Positions 25,534-35,677 of a stretch of 40,228 nucleotides of DNA are shown here, piece after piece. A program made the translations under genes and the position numbers. Source of the DNA: Comamonadaceae bacterium (GTDB lineage: Bacteria > Pseudomonadota > Gammaproteobacteria > Burkholderiales > Burkholderiaceae_C); contig CANFVA010000008.1 in the NCBI GenBank assembly GCA_947450255.1, positions 1 to 40,228 on the forward strand. Direction: 5' to 3'. The first letter of the stretch is position 1, and each line of letters opens with the position of its first letter. The notes beneath the pieces were generated by a model that had not been told where the DNA came from, made no database searches, and worked only from the letters and a program-made list of their open reading frames with translations.

Positions 25534-26310
25534 TCAGCTCCAGCCCGCGTCCACCTTGAATTCTTGCGCGGTACACATCGCGCCATCAGTAGACGCGAGA
25601 AACAAGACCATGCGGGCAATATCCGTAGCCTGCAGTCTGTCCGGTAAACATTGATTGCGCTTGAGCTCCTCCTTGCCTTGGGTATCGAGCCACAGCTTGA
25701 TTTGCCGCTCCGTCATCACCCAGCCCGGCGTCACGGTATTGATGCGAATCCTGTCTGCACCCAGGTTTGCGGCCATACCGCGCGTTAGGCCGTTGACCGA
25801 GGACTTGGCGATGGCGTACAAGGGGTAATTGCTGCCTTTGGTTTGCCATCCGGTAGACCCCAGATTGATGATGGAGCCAAAGCCAAGCCGCCGCATCCCT
25901 GGGACCAAGGCCTGAATCGTAAAAAATGCGGGGCGTTGGTTCACTGCCATGCGCTCCTCCCAGTACTCCGGGGTAACGGCCTCCCAGCGGTGGCGTTCGT
26001 CATGGGCCACGTTATTTACCAATACCGAAAAGTCTCCGAGTTGCGCCTGCGCATCGCGTAGAGCTTTGCCCAGCGCATCCAGGTCTCGTACGTCACAGGC
26101 GCGCCACCACACGCGATTTTCATTGTGGGGATCCAATTGCGCTACCAGTGCGCGGCTTTCACTTTGAGCGAGGTCTACAAATGCGACCTGTGCACCTTGC
26201 GCTACAAATGCCTTGACGATCGCAGCACCAATGCCAGAGCCGCCGCCCGTCACAAAAACGCGTTGTCCCGCAAGGCTGGGATAGCTTGCAAGTCCGCTGG
26301 TTTCATTCAT
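25534..26310 (-). CDS. SDR family oxidoreductase, probable galactose/L-arabinose 1-dehydrogenase
   Basis: 258 aa. VTGGGSGIGAAIVKAF (TGxxxGIG), NNVAH, YPLYAIAKSSVNGLTRGMA (YxxxK). Divergent from a sugar-acid dehydratase. Confidence 0.8.
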   Translation of the reverse strand: MNETSGLASYPSLAGQRVFVTGGGSGIGAAIVKAFVAQGAQVAFVDLAQSESRALVAQLDPHNENRVWWRACDVRDLDALGKALRDAQAQLGDFSVLVNNVAHDERHRWEAVTPEYWEERMAVNQRPAFFTIQALVPGMRRLGFGSIINLGSTGWQTKGSNYPLYAIAKSSVNGLTRGMAANLGADRIRINTVTPGWVMTERQIKLWLDTQGKEELKRNQCLPDRLQATDIARMVLFLASTDGAMCTAQEFKVDAGWS

Positions 26311-26437
26311 AAAAGTCCTCTAAGCCTAAATAGCAAAAACAATATCGCAAATTACAAAAATTTCATTTTTAATTATAACTATGCACGTATAGGATGCCAC
26401 CTGTCAAGCCTACATCGCTATTTTTTCAGGTCACCCT

Positions 26438-28162
26438 ATGAGCCCTCCACGAAATTCAATACGTCGCAGCCAGGCGTGGTTTGGTCGTCAAGACCGCGAT
26501 GGGTTTGTGCATCGCAGTTGGCTCAAGAACCAGGGCTATCCGCACGACCAATTGGATGGCAGACCCGTCATTGGCATCTGCAATACGTGGAGTGAATTGA
26601 CGCCCTGCAATGGCCACTTTCGCGAACTCGCGGAGTTTGTCAAGCGTGGCGTGCTGGAAGCGGGTGGGTTTCCCTTAGAGTTTCCGGTGATGTCCTTGGG
26701 CGAGACTCAATTGCGCCCTACGGCGATGCTGTTTCGTAATTTGGTCAGCATGGACGTAGAGGAGAGCATTCGGGGCAATCCCATCGATGGCGTGGTACTT
26801 TTGATGGGCTGTGACAAGACCACCCCGGCCCTGCTGATGGGGGCGGCCAGTTGCGACCTGCCAACCATAGGCCTGTCTGGCGGACCGATGCTCAACGGCA
26901 AGTTTCGTGGCCAGGATGTTGGCTCTGGCACGGGCGTCTGGAAGATGTCCGAGATGGTACGTGCCGGGGAGATGCGCATGGAGGAATTCACAGCCTGTGA
27001 AAGCGATATGCATCGATCCAAAGGGCATTGCATGACCATGGGCACGGCCTCTACGATGGCAAGCATGGTCGAGGCACTTGGCCTTTCGCTGCCCGATAAC
27101 GCGGCCTTGCCAGCGGCAGATACGCGACGCAACCGATTGGCTCAACTGACCGGGCGGCGCATCGTCGAGTTGGTGCAGCAAGACATCCATATGTCGCACA
27201 TATTGACCCGTAATGCCTTCGAAAATGCAATCGTTACCAACGCAGCGATAGGCGGGTCCACCAACGCGGTCATTCACCTGTTGGCGCTTGCAGGGCGGAT
27301 GGGCGTTGACTTAGCACTTGACGATTGGGACCGCTTGGGTTCGCAAGTGCATTGCCTGCTCAATCTGCAGCCCTCTGGCCGGTACCTGATGGAAGATTTT
27401 TGCTATGCAGGCGGGCTCGCCGCCGTATCGAGAGAGATTTTGGGGCTATTGCATGGTGATGCCCTCACCGTCAACGGTAAGACGGTGCATCACAACGTTT
27501 CCCAAGCCCCTTGTTACAACCGGGACGTCATCAAGTCACTGGATATGCCCTTTATCGCATCAGCCGGCATTGCGGTTCTGCGCGGTAACTTGGCGCCTGA
27601 CGGCGCCGTTATCAAGCCATCGGCGGCCTCGGCCCATCTGCTCCAGCATCGAGGACGTGCCGTGGTGTTCTCGTCAATAGAAGATTTTCACGCACGTATC
27701 GATTCGCCTGATCTGGACATTGATGAACATTGTGTAATGGTGCTGCAAAACTGCGGTCCCCGTGGCTATCCGGGTATGGCCGAAGTCGGCAATATGCCCT
27801 TACCACCGAAGGTGTTGCAAAAGGGTATTACCGATATGGTGCGCATATCCGACGCCCGCATGAGCGGCACTGCCTACGGAACGGTGGTGCTGCATACCAG
27901 CCCGGAAGCATCTGCGGGCGGGCCCCTCGCACTGGTGCGCAACGGCGACATGATTGCGCTGGACGTAGCGCAGCGGCGCATTCATCTAGAGGTATCCGAC
28001 GAGGAGCTTGCATCCCGTCGTGCGCAATGGTGCGCGCCAGAAGTCCCCGCGCGTGGCTACGCCAAGTTGTATGTTGACCATGTCCAACAAGCGCATCTGG
28101 GGGCAGACCTTGACTTTTTGGTCGGCGGTAGCGGCGCGGCCGTTCCGCGTGACTCGCATTGA
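26438..28162 (+). CDS. IlvD/Edd family sugar-acid dehydratase (L-arabonate/galactonate dehydratase-like)
   Basis: 574 aa. VIGICNTWSELTPCNGHFRELAEFVKRGV, LLMGCDKTTPALLMGAASCDLPTIGLSGGPMLNG, AIGGSTNAVIHLLALAGR, QNCGPRGYPGMAEVGNM. Confidence 0.88.
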   Translation: MSPPRNSIRRSQAWFGRQDRDGFVHRSWLKNQGYPHDQLDGRPVIGICNTWSELTPCNGHFRELAEFVKRGVLEAGGFPLEFPVMSLGETQLRPTAMLFRNLVSMDVEESIRGNPIDGVVLLMGCDKTTPALLMGAASCDLPTIGLSGGPMLNGKFRGQDVGSGTGVWKMSEMVRAGEMRMEEFTACESDMHRSKGHCMTMGTASTMASMVEALGLSLPDNAALPAADTRRNRLAQLTGRRIVELVQQDIHMSHILTRNAFENAIVTNAAIGGSTNAVIHLLALAGRMGVDLALDDWDRLGSQVHCLLNLQPSGRYLMEDFCYAGGLAAVSREILGLLHGDALTVNGKTVHHNVSQAPCYNRDVIKSLDMPFIASAGIAVLRGNLAPDGAVIKPSAASAHLLQHRGRAVVFSSIEDFHARIDSPDLDIDEHCVMVLQNCGPRGYPGMAEVGNMPLPPKVLQKGITDMVRISDARMSGTAYGTVVLHTSPEASAGGPLALVRNGDMIALDVAQRRIHLEVSDEELASRRAQWCAPEVPARGYAKLYVDHVQQAHLGADLDFLVGGSGAAVPRDSH

Positions 28163-28266
28163 ATGTGGCTCGATACAGGCGCAAGCGCTTCTGAGGCGGG
28201 CACGTCCGCCAGGGATTGCAATAGCTTTGCATGAAATTTTTTCAATGGAATAGACGGAGGCGTGAC

Positions 28267-30487
28267 ATGTCATTATTTTTCAAAATGGTATTTCTTTCTG
28301 CGGTATTGCTCGGTCTGTCTGTCTGCTTGCGGCGGCGGTGGAGGTGAAGATGGCGTATCGCAAGAGTCCATTAGTGAATCGATGGATCCAGCAAATAAGA
28401 CCATTCCCCAGTTTATTGATCCGATGGTTGTGCTGGAGTCGCTTGAAAATGGAACCCAAGAGATCGCAGACGGAGCGACTACCAGCAATGCGCAACCATC
28501 CATTCACTTTAGTATGACGGATGCACCGCTGGATACCAAAGCACTGGTATTGTGGGACGGTGCCAGCCCATTAGATGCTGATCTTCAGGACTTGGGCGGC
28601 GCACGCTTTGTTTTTTCCCTCAAGCGTCCGCTCAATGTGGGTAACCATAGCCTGCGCGTTGGCTTTCAATCCGCTATTGGCAAAACGGAGTTCAGCACCA
28701 AGACCAGAAGCTTTACCGTGAAGCAAAAAATCGCGCGTACGCCCCCTATGGGTTGGGCGAGTTGGAATAATTACAGGACCTTGATCAACGAAAAAATTAT
28801 CCAAGAAAATGCCGATGCGATGGTTCAAAAAGGGCTCCAAGCGGCTGGTTACAAATACATCAATATTGACGACGGTTGGGTAGGTGGGCGTGATGCAAAT
28901 GATGGCTTGGTAGCGCGGCAAGACCGGTTCCCCAGTGGCATGAAGGCCCTAGCGGACTACATCCATTCCAAAGGCTTGCTGGCCGGTATTTATTCGGATG
29001 CAGGGACCAAATCCTGCGCCAGTTTTTGGGATAAAAAAACCGATGAAGAAACGGGGCAGCAGTTGGGCTTTTACGGACGCGAGGACGCTGATGCGAAACA
29101 ATACTTTATCGATTGGGGATTCGATTACATCAAGATCGATTGGTGCGGAGGCCAGGATTTGCGTCTAGATGTGCAAGACCAGTACACCAAGATCATTGGG
29201 GCCATCCGCAAATACAGCGAATATGTGTTTATCAACGTATGCAGCTGGGCGTTTCCCGGCGAAGCGGTTGCGCACATCGCAAACAGTTGGCGCACCGGGA
29301 GCGATATCGAAAAGAATTTCTCTAATGTGATGGAAAGGGCTGATATCAATAGCGAGACCCGGCAATACACCACACCAGGCCACTTCAATGACGCCGACAT
29401 GTTACAGGTCGGGCGGGGTATGAGTGATGAGGAAGATAGGGCCCACTTTAGTTTGTGGGCCATCATGGCAGCGCCCTTGATTTTAGGTAATGACCTGACC
29501 GCCATGTCGCCTAACACGCTGGCCATCGTGACGAACCCCGAGGTGATAGCGATCAACCAAGACAGCGCCGTTATTCCCGGAAAAATGGTAAAAACGACCG
29601 GTTCAACGACAAGTGAAAAGCAAAAAGGCCTTCAGCTTTGGATGAAGCCTTTAGGTAGCCAGACAGGGGATACCAAGGCCGTACTTTTGCTCAATCGCAG
29701 CGATACTGAACAGTCCATCAGCGTCGGCTGGGCTGACTTAGGTCTAGGGGGTGCGGTTAGCGTAAGAGATGTGTGGTCTGCTAGGGATCTGGGTTCATTC
29801 TCTGGTCAATACGCGGTCAGGGTGCCCAGTCATACAGCGGTGATGCTCAAAGTACGGGGCACGCCTGTGACGCCTGGCCCTGAGACGGAGGAGCCCAATC
29901 TTGCCAAGAACAAGTCTGTGCGGGTGGAGTCTGAATATGCGTCAGACCAGGCTGGAGCAAAGGCAGTCGATGGCGATGTGGCTACGCAGTGGACGGCTGC
30001 GGGGGATGCCTCGGTAGCGCGCTGGATAGAAGTGGATTTGGCAGCCGACAAGCAACTGGGTTTGGTACGCCTGACGTTTGCAGATCTTGATGGCACCGTT
30101 TACAAGTACAAAATAGAAGGCTCCACAGACGGCAATAGCTGGACTATGTTGGCAGATAAAACAAGCACTGGTGTGACCCCCACCGGGCCTGTGGACGAGG
30201 CAGTACAAGGGACTTACCGCTATGTGAAGCTCACGATTACCGACGTCGGCAACGGGCACTGGCCCCATTGCAAGGAACTGGAGATTTATGCTCCTGCACA
30301 AGGGCCGACCCAGGCTTTGTCGGTGCGGCGCAGTGCCAAGTCTTTGAAAACAGGGGGTTTGCACTTGCTTGCCTTGCACCCAGCTTGTAACCCGCGAGAT
30401 TGCGCCGCCCACAGGAGTGACAAGCATCATGCTGACAAATTTTGGTCCGGTTCGCTGCCTCTGGGATGCCCGAGCCGAACTTGGTGA
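28267..30487 (+). CDS. GH27 alpha-galactosidase lipoprotein with C-terminal F5/8-type (CBM32-like) domain; signal peptide frameshifted relative to the body
   Basis: Body: TPPMGWASWNNYRTLINEKIIQENADAMV, YINIDDGWVGGRD, FDYIKIDWCGG nucleophile, FNDADMLQVG acid/base. C-terminal NLAKNKSVRVESEYASDQAGAKAVDGDVATQWTA is discoidin-like. GGAGG-N6-ATG at 28267 encodes MSLFFKMVFLSAVLLGLSVC..., then shifts frame at (TCTG)3. The ORF-track GTG start at 28262 is only 1 nt from the GGAGG. Confidence 0.8.
28314..28325 (+). repeat. (TCTG)3 tetranucleotide repeat in the GH27 signal-peptide coding region
   Basis: CGG TCTG TCTG TCTG CTTGC. Removing one unit gives the in-frame lipobox GLSAC-GGGGGED. Confidence 0.8.
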
Positions 30488-31325
30488 AGGCTTGCTGTGG
30501 TCGGTGCGGGAGCAATCGGTCTACTGGGTAGACATTGTGGGTCAGCAACTGTATCGCTATGGTTTCGCCAGTGGCCGGCGCGAGGCATGGTCTATGGGGC
30601 AGTCGGTGTCCTCGGTGGTCGAGCGCGCCGGTGCCCAAGGCCTGCTGTTGACGCTGCGCCATAGTTTTGCTGCCTTCTCTCCGCAGTCTGGCCAGTGGGA
30701 GGTCCTGCACGTGGCGGAGAAGGGGCATCCTGGAAATAGGTTCAATGACGGTAAATGCGATGCGTTTGGGCGCTATTGGGCTGCAACCATCGATGCCGAC
30801 TGTGTACGCGCTACGGGAGCGCTCTACCGCTACGAAGGTGGGACCCGATGCCAGCGCATGCATCCGGGCTTTGTCGTTACCAACGGGCCGACCTGGTCGC
30901 TCGATGGGCGCACCATGTACCTTAACGATACCCTAGCCGGTCGGGTGATGGCGTATGACTTCGATCCCGAGCGCGGCACGATCGCCAGGGAACGCATCTG
31001 GTGGGAGTGTGCGCCCGGTGAGGGCTTGCCCGATGGTATGACGACGGATGCCAGCGGCCGAATTTGGATGGCCCGTTGGGGTGGTAGCTGCGTCAGTTGC
31101 CACCACCCGGACGACGGTCGTGAATTAGCCCGAATAGTGTTGCCCGTGAGCCAGCCTACCAACTGTGTTTTTGGCGGGCCGCATTTGCAAACCTTGCTGG
31201 TCAGTTCGGCGCGCGTGGGCCTAACGCTTGACCAGCTGGCGCAAGAGCCCTTGGCCGGCAGCTTGTTTGCAGTGGATACGGCCTGTGTTGGCTTGGCAGC
31301 GCACAGCTTTGTGGCTGCAGATTAG
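30429..31325 (+). CDS. SMP-30/gluconolactonase family sugar lactonase (regucalcin/XylC-like)
   Basis: ATG 30429 (MLTNFGPVRCLWDARAELGEGLLWSVREQSVYWVDI). RFNDGKCDAFGRYWAATID, VTNGPTWSLDGRTMYLNDTLAGRV, LPDGMTTDASGRIWMARWGG. Confidence 0.9.
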   Translation: MLTNFGPVRCLWDARAELGEGLLWSVREQSVYWVDIVGQQLYRYGFASGRREAWSMGQSVSSVVERAGAQGLLLTLRHSFAAFSPQSGQWEVLHVAEKGHPGNRFNDGKCDAFGRYWAATIDADCVRATGALYRYEGGTRCQRMHPGFVVTNGPTWSLDGRTMYLNDTLAGRVMAYDFDPERGTIARERIWWECAPGEGLPDGMTTDASGRIWMARWGGSCVSCHHPDDGRELARIVLPVSQPTNCVFGGPHLQTLLVSSARVGLTLDQLAQEPLAGSLFAVDTACVGLAAHSFVAAD

Positions 31326-31353
31326 GCGGGCCGCATGCCCTTGGTTGGTTTAA

Positions 31354-33465
31354 CTACCCCGCTGCATAATTGCATTTCTCCACCTGCACCGCGCAGTCGT
31401 AAAACGTGGGCGCACGGCCCAGGTCGGTCAGGCGCTGGTGGGTCAGTTCATTCACATTGGTGCCCCTGGGGCCTAGCTTGCGCCACCACACACCCAGGCC
31501 GTTGACCACGCCGGGGCGGGCGCGTGGGCTGACCGTGGCCTTGCAGTGGTACTGGCCGCGGTCATTGAACACGCGCACCAGGTCGCCGTCGGCAATGGCA
31601 CGCGCCAGCGCGTCTTGGGCATGGATTTCGATGATGGGTTCGCCTTCGATGCCGCGCAGGCTTTTCACATTCACAAACGTAGAGTTCATGAAATTGCGCG
31701 CCGGGGGTGAAATCATGGCCAGCGGATAGGCGGCGTTGGCACCGGCCTCTTCGTAATTGGGCAGGTAGTTGGGCAGGCCATCCAGCCCCAAGGCGGCTAT
31801 GCCGGCGCTGAAAAATTCGCAGCGCCCCGAAGGTGTGGGAAAGCCACCTTGCGCAAATGGTGCTTGCGGCAATGGCAGGCTGACAAAGCCGTCTTGTAAC
31901 AAAGCATCAAAGCTGATGCGCGCATCAAAAGCCATGCGGCACAAGGCCTCGTCATCGTCGTGAAAGCAAGCCTCGGCGTAGCCCATACGCTGCGCCAGGT
32001 TGCGGAAAATTTCGGCATTCGAGCGGGCTTGCCCCATGGGCGCAATGGCGGGGCGGTTGAGCAGCACGTCGGTGTGGCCGTAGGTGGTGTGCACGTCCCA
32101 GTGTTCTAGCTGTGTGGTCGCGGGCAAGATGTAGTCCGCATAGTCGGCGGTGTCGGTCTGGAAATGCTCCAGGACCACGGTAAACAAGTCCTCGCGGGCA
32201 AAGCCTTGCACCACTTTGCCCGAGTCTGGCGCCACGGCCACCGGGTTGCTGTTGAAGACAAACAAGGCATCAATCGCCGGACCAAACTCGGCGCTGGCCG
32301 CGCGTAGCAAATCGTCGCCAATCGTGCTCATATTGATGGTGCGGCACGGCCCGGCGGGGCGCAAGTCGGGGCGCACCAGCGCGCTATCGTCAAATCCGTG
32401 GGTGCCCGAGTTGGACAGCAGCATGCCGCCAGCCGGTTTGCGCCAGGCGCCTATGAGCGCGGGCAGGCAGGTCACCGCGCGCACCGCGTTAGCCCCGCCG
32501 CGCGCGCGCTGCATGCCATAGTTCAGGCGGATGGCGGCACTCTCGCCGCGCAGCATGGCCTGCCCGTAGTCACGCGCCAGCGATTCAATTTGCGCCTGCG
32601 GTACACCGCACACTTGCGCGGCGCGTTCAGGGGTCCATTGCAGCGCGCGTTCGCGCAGTTGCTCCCAGCCTAGGGTGTAGTGATCGATGTAATCGTGGTC
32701 CAGCCAATCATGGGTAATCAGCTGGTGCACCATAGCCAAGGCCAGGGCTGCGTCGGTGCCGGGCTTGAGTGCGATGTGTTCGTGGCATTTTTCTGCCGTC
32801 TCGGTGCTGCGCGGGTCTATGCAAATCAGTTTGGCCCCGGCGCGCTTGGCCTCTTGGGCATAGCGCCAAAAATGCACATTGCTGGTAATCGGGTTGCTGC
32901 CCCAAATCAAAATCAGATTGGCGTGGGCAAAGTTTTCAATCAACATGCCTTGGCGCACACCCAGTGTGTAGTCCAGCCCCGCAGCGCCGGCGGAGGAGCA
33001 AATCGTGTAGTCCAGCAAGGAGGCGCCCATGCGGTTGAAAAAGCGCGAGGACATGGCGTCGCCCTGCACCCAGCCCATGGTGCCAGCGTAGCTATAGGGC
33101 AGCACCGCTTGCGGCCCGCGCTGGGGGTCTTGCACTATGGCTTGCAGACGCGTGGCGATATCGTCCAGCGCGCTGTCCCAGCTGACAGGGGTGTACTGGC
33201 CCGAGCCCTTGGGGCCACTGCGCTTGAGCGGCTGCAACAGGCGTTCCAGGTGGTAAGTGCGCTCGGTATAGCGCGCCACTTTGTTGCACAGCACGCCATC
33301 GGTTTGCGGGTGGTGTGGGTTGCCCTGCACTTTGATGGCGATGCCGTTTTCTACCGTGGTAATCAGCGAACAAGTATCCGGGCAGTCATGCGGGCAGGCA
33401 CCCAGAACTTGGTGGCTGCTGCTCGCTTGGCTGCTGCTGGGCGAAAGGGTGTTGGCTTCTGGCAT
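31354..33465 (-). CDS. Molybdopterin oxidoreductase (formate dehydrogenase/BisC-like)
   Basis: ATG 33465 (MPEANTLSPSSSQ). CPHDCPDTCSLI...GVLCNK Fe-S motif; PVSWDSALDDIATRLQAI; ICSSAGAAGLDYTLG; molydop-binding C-terminus. Confidence 0.88.
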   Translation of the reverse strand: MPEANTLSPSSSQASSSHQVLGACPHDCPDTCSLITTVENGIAIKVQGNPHHPQTDGVLCNKVARYTERTYHLERLLQPLKRSGPKGSGQYTPVSWDSALDDIATRLQAIVQDPQRGPQAVLPYSYAGTMGWVQGDAMSSRFFNRMGASLLDYTICSSAGAAGLDYTLGVRQGMLIENFAHANLILIWGSNPITSNVHFWRYAQEAKRAGAKLICIDPRSTETAEKCHEHIALKPGTDAALALAMVHQLITHDWLDHDYIDHYTLGWEQLRERALQWTPERAAQVCGVPQAQIESLARDYGQAMLRGESAAIRLNYGMQRARGGANAVRAVTCLPALIGAWRKPAGGMLLSNSGTHGFDDSALVRPDLRPAGPCRTINMSTIGDDLLRAASAEFGPAIDALFVFNSNPVAVAPDSGKVVQGFAREDLFTVVLEHFQTDTADYADYILPATTQLEHWDVHTTYGHTDVLLNRPAIAPMGQARSNAEIFRNLAQRMGYAEACFHDDDEALCRMAFDARISFDALLQDGFVSLPLPQAPFAQGGFPTPSGRCEFFSAGIAALGLDGLPNYLPNYEEAGANAAYPLAMISPPARNFMNSTFVNVKSLRGIEGEPIIEIHAQDALARAIADGDLVRVFNDRGQYHCKATVSPRARPGVVNGLGVWWRKLGPRGTNVNELTHQRLTDLGRAPTFYDCAVQVEKCNYAAG

Positions 33466-33593
33466 AGTAGGAAGGCGCGGGCGGGGCCGCACAGGGGCTG
33501 GACGAAAAAGCCATTGTGCCGTTAACTTTATCTGCCCTCCCGCACTTGTCCCAGCGACCAGACGCTTGACGCACTGAATTACGAAAGCTCGCC

Positions 33594-34781
33594 ATGGAAT
33601 TAATCGACGCAATTGTGGAAAACGCCCCTGCAATGGCCGCTGTGCGGCGCGATTTGCACGCCCACCCCGAACTCTGTTTCAAGGAAGAGCGCACCGCCGA
33701 TGTGGTGGCCGCCCAGCTCAGCGCCTGGGGTATTCCTATCCACCGGGGTATGGGCACCACCGGCGTGGTCGGCATTATCCAGGCCGGTACCTCCAAGCGC
33801 GCTATCGGTTTGCGCGCGGACATGGACGCGCTGCCCATGCAGGAATTCAATACCTTTGCCCACGCCAGCCGCCATCCCGGCCGCATGCACGCCTGCGGCC
33901 ACGACGGCCACACCGCCATGCTGCTGGCAGCGGCCCAGCACCTGGCCAAAAACCGCGACTTTGATGGCACGGTGGTTGTCATCTTCCAACCCGCCGAAGA
34001 AGGTGGCGGCGGTGCGCGCGAGATGATCGCCGACGGCCTATTTGAAAAATTCCCGGTCGAGGCAGTTTTTGGACTACACAACTGGCCGGGCGGCGATGTG
34101 GGACAGTTTGCCGCCAGCCCCGGCCCGGTGATGGCGTCCAGCAATGAGTTCAAAATCGTGGTGCGCGGCAAAGGCGGTCATGCGGCGATTCCGCACAACG
34201 CCATCGACCCGGTGCCCGTGGCCTGCCAAATGGTGCAGGCCTTTCAGACCATCATCAGCCGCAATATCAAGCCGATTGAGGCAGGCGTTATTTCGGTCAC
34301 CATGATTAACGCTGGTGAGGCCACCAACGTCATCCCCGATAGCTGCACTTTAGAGGGCACGGTGCGCACCTTCACCGTCGAAGTGCTAGACAAAATTGAA
34401 GCACGCATGCGCGAGATCGCCCAGCACACCGCCGCCGCTTTCGGCACCGAATGTAGCTTTGAGTTTTCGCGCAATTACCCGCCCACCATCAACTCCGAAG
34501 CCGAGGCCTTGTTTGCGCGTAAAGTGATGGCCTCTATCGTCGGCGCGGACCGGGTGCAGGCGCAAGAGCCGACCATGGGCGCCGAAGATTTTTCGTACAT
34601 GTTGATGGCCAAGCCCGGCTGCTACGCCTTTATCGCCAACGGCGACGGCGCCCACCGCGACTTCGGCCACGGCGCCGGCCCCTGCATGTTGCACAACCCC
34701 AGCTACGACTTCAACGACGCTTTGCTGCCGCTGGGCGCTACTTACTGGGTGCGGCTGGCGCAGGCTTGGCTGGCGGCTTAA
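33594..34781 (+). CDS. M20 family amidohydrolase (hippurate hydrolase-like)
   Basis: 395 aa. [57 protein letters not shown]. Confidence 0.9.
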   Translation: MELIDAIVENAPAMAAVRRDLHAHPELCFKEERTADVVAAQLSAWGIPIHRGMGTTGVVGIIQAGTSKRAIGLRADMDALPMQEFNTFAHASRHPGRMHACGHDGHTAMLLAAAQHLAKNRDFDGTVVVIFQPAEEGGGGAREMIADGLFEKFPVEAVFGLHNWPGGDVGQFAASPGPVMASSNEFKIVVRGKGGHAAIPHNAIDPVPVACQMVQAFQTIISRNIKPIEAGVISVTMINAGEATNVIPDSCTLEGTVRTFTVEVLDKIEARMREIAQHTAAAFGTECSFEFSRNYPPTINSEAEALFARKVMASIVGADRVQAQEPTMGAEDFSYMLMAKPGCYAFIANGDGAHRDFGHGAGPCMLHNPSYDFNDALLPLGATYWVRLAQAWLAA

Positions 34782-35554
34782 AGCGAGCCCGGCCCGAAGC
34801 GCAGCGCTGCCATGTGCAGCAGGCCATCAAAAATCAGGTTGTCCACCAGTTCGAAGGGGCGGGTCATGGACGGGGCCATTTTCCAGCCCGCGCCGCCGGT
34901 CATGATGCACAGGGGCTCAGCCCCGCAGTGGCTGCGCACGTGCTGCACCATGCATTCGACCGCCCCGGCAATCGCGTAGGTGCCGCCGCTGGTCAGGGCG
35001 TCGCTGGTATTGGTGGGGAAGGGCCGCACCTCGCCCGTGGGTACATGCAGCCCGGCGGTGCCGGACTCCAGGGCGCGCAGCATGATGCCGTGGCCCGGAA
35101 TAATCATGCCGCCTAAAAATCGTCCGTCGGCGGATACGGCCTCGACAGTGACCGCCGTGCCCACCATGACCACCACCATAGGCCTGGGCGCGCCCTGGGC
35201 CAGCATGCGGTGGTATGCGCCGATGATGGCCACCCACCGGTCCGCGCCCAGGCGTGTGGGGTGGTCGTAGCCATTGGTGACGCCCGCTTCGCTGTCGCTG
35301 GCCACCACCCACTGCGGCATGACGTCCCACAGTTCCATTTGCAGTTCTACGCGGCGCTTGACGGCATCGCCGGCCACCACGCTGCCCAGTACGTGCTTTG
35401 GGGCGGGCAGGCGGCTCCAAGCGCCGTCGGCCAGTTTGTCGATGTTCTCTAAAAACTCAGCGCCTTGGGCCAGCAGGTCGGCGCCGGGGTGGGCGGCGCG
35501 GTACAGGGCCCATTTGAGGCGGGTGTTACCGATATCGAGCGCCAGAAAGGTCAT
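34778..35554 (-). CDS. coaX: Type III pantothenate kinase
   Basis: [54 protein letters not shown]. Convergent 4-bp overlap with the amidohydrolase. Confidence 0.9.
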   Translation of the reverse strand: MTFLALDIGNTRLKWALYRAAHPGADLLAQGAEFLENIDKLADGAWSRLPAPKHVLGSVVAGDAVKRRVELQMELWDVMPQWVVASDSEAGVTNGYDHPTRLGADRWVAIIGAYHRMLAQGAPRPMVVVMVGTAVTVEAVSADGRFLGGMIIPGHGIMLRALESGTAGLHVPTGEVRPFPTNTSDALTSGGTYAIAGAVECMVQHVRSHCGAEPLCIMTGGAGWKMAPSMTRPFELVDNLIFDGLLHMAALRFGPGSL

Positions 35555-35607
35555 AAACAGAGGAAAGTTTGGCCGCATTATCGCCAAGCGCCGGGAATGG
35601 TTTACAG

Positions 35608-35629
35608 TTGACGTTTACGTAAACGTCAA
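35608..35629. promoter_or_regulatory. Perfect 22-bp palindrome upstream of icmF; candidate operator
   Basis: TTGACGTTTACGTAAACGTCAA equals its own reverse complement. It lies 49 bp upstream of the icmF ATG, between divergent coaX and icmF. Confidence 0.8.
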
Positions 35630-35677
35630 TGCCGCCACCGGCCAACCCTTTCGCCACCGCATAAAGGCTGTTTCACC

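Noticed and set aside
26675-27277. 200-aa minus-strand ORF in the IlvD/Edd dehydratase gene
   Set aside because: Antisense shadow ORF; His/Arg-rich low-information protein with no motif.
33405-33450. CTG-rich stretch near the start of the molybdopterin oxidoreductase gene
   Set aside because: Short, in-frame Ser/Gln-rich codons; length changes would be multiples of 3 and there is no sign of frame disruption.
34778-34781. 4-bp convergent overlap of amidohydrolase and coaX stops
   Set aside because: Common compact-genome arrangement, not evidence of a special system.
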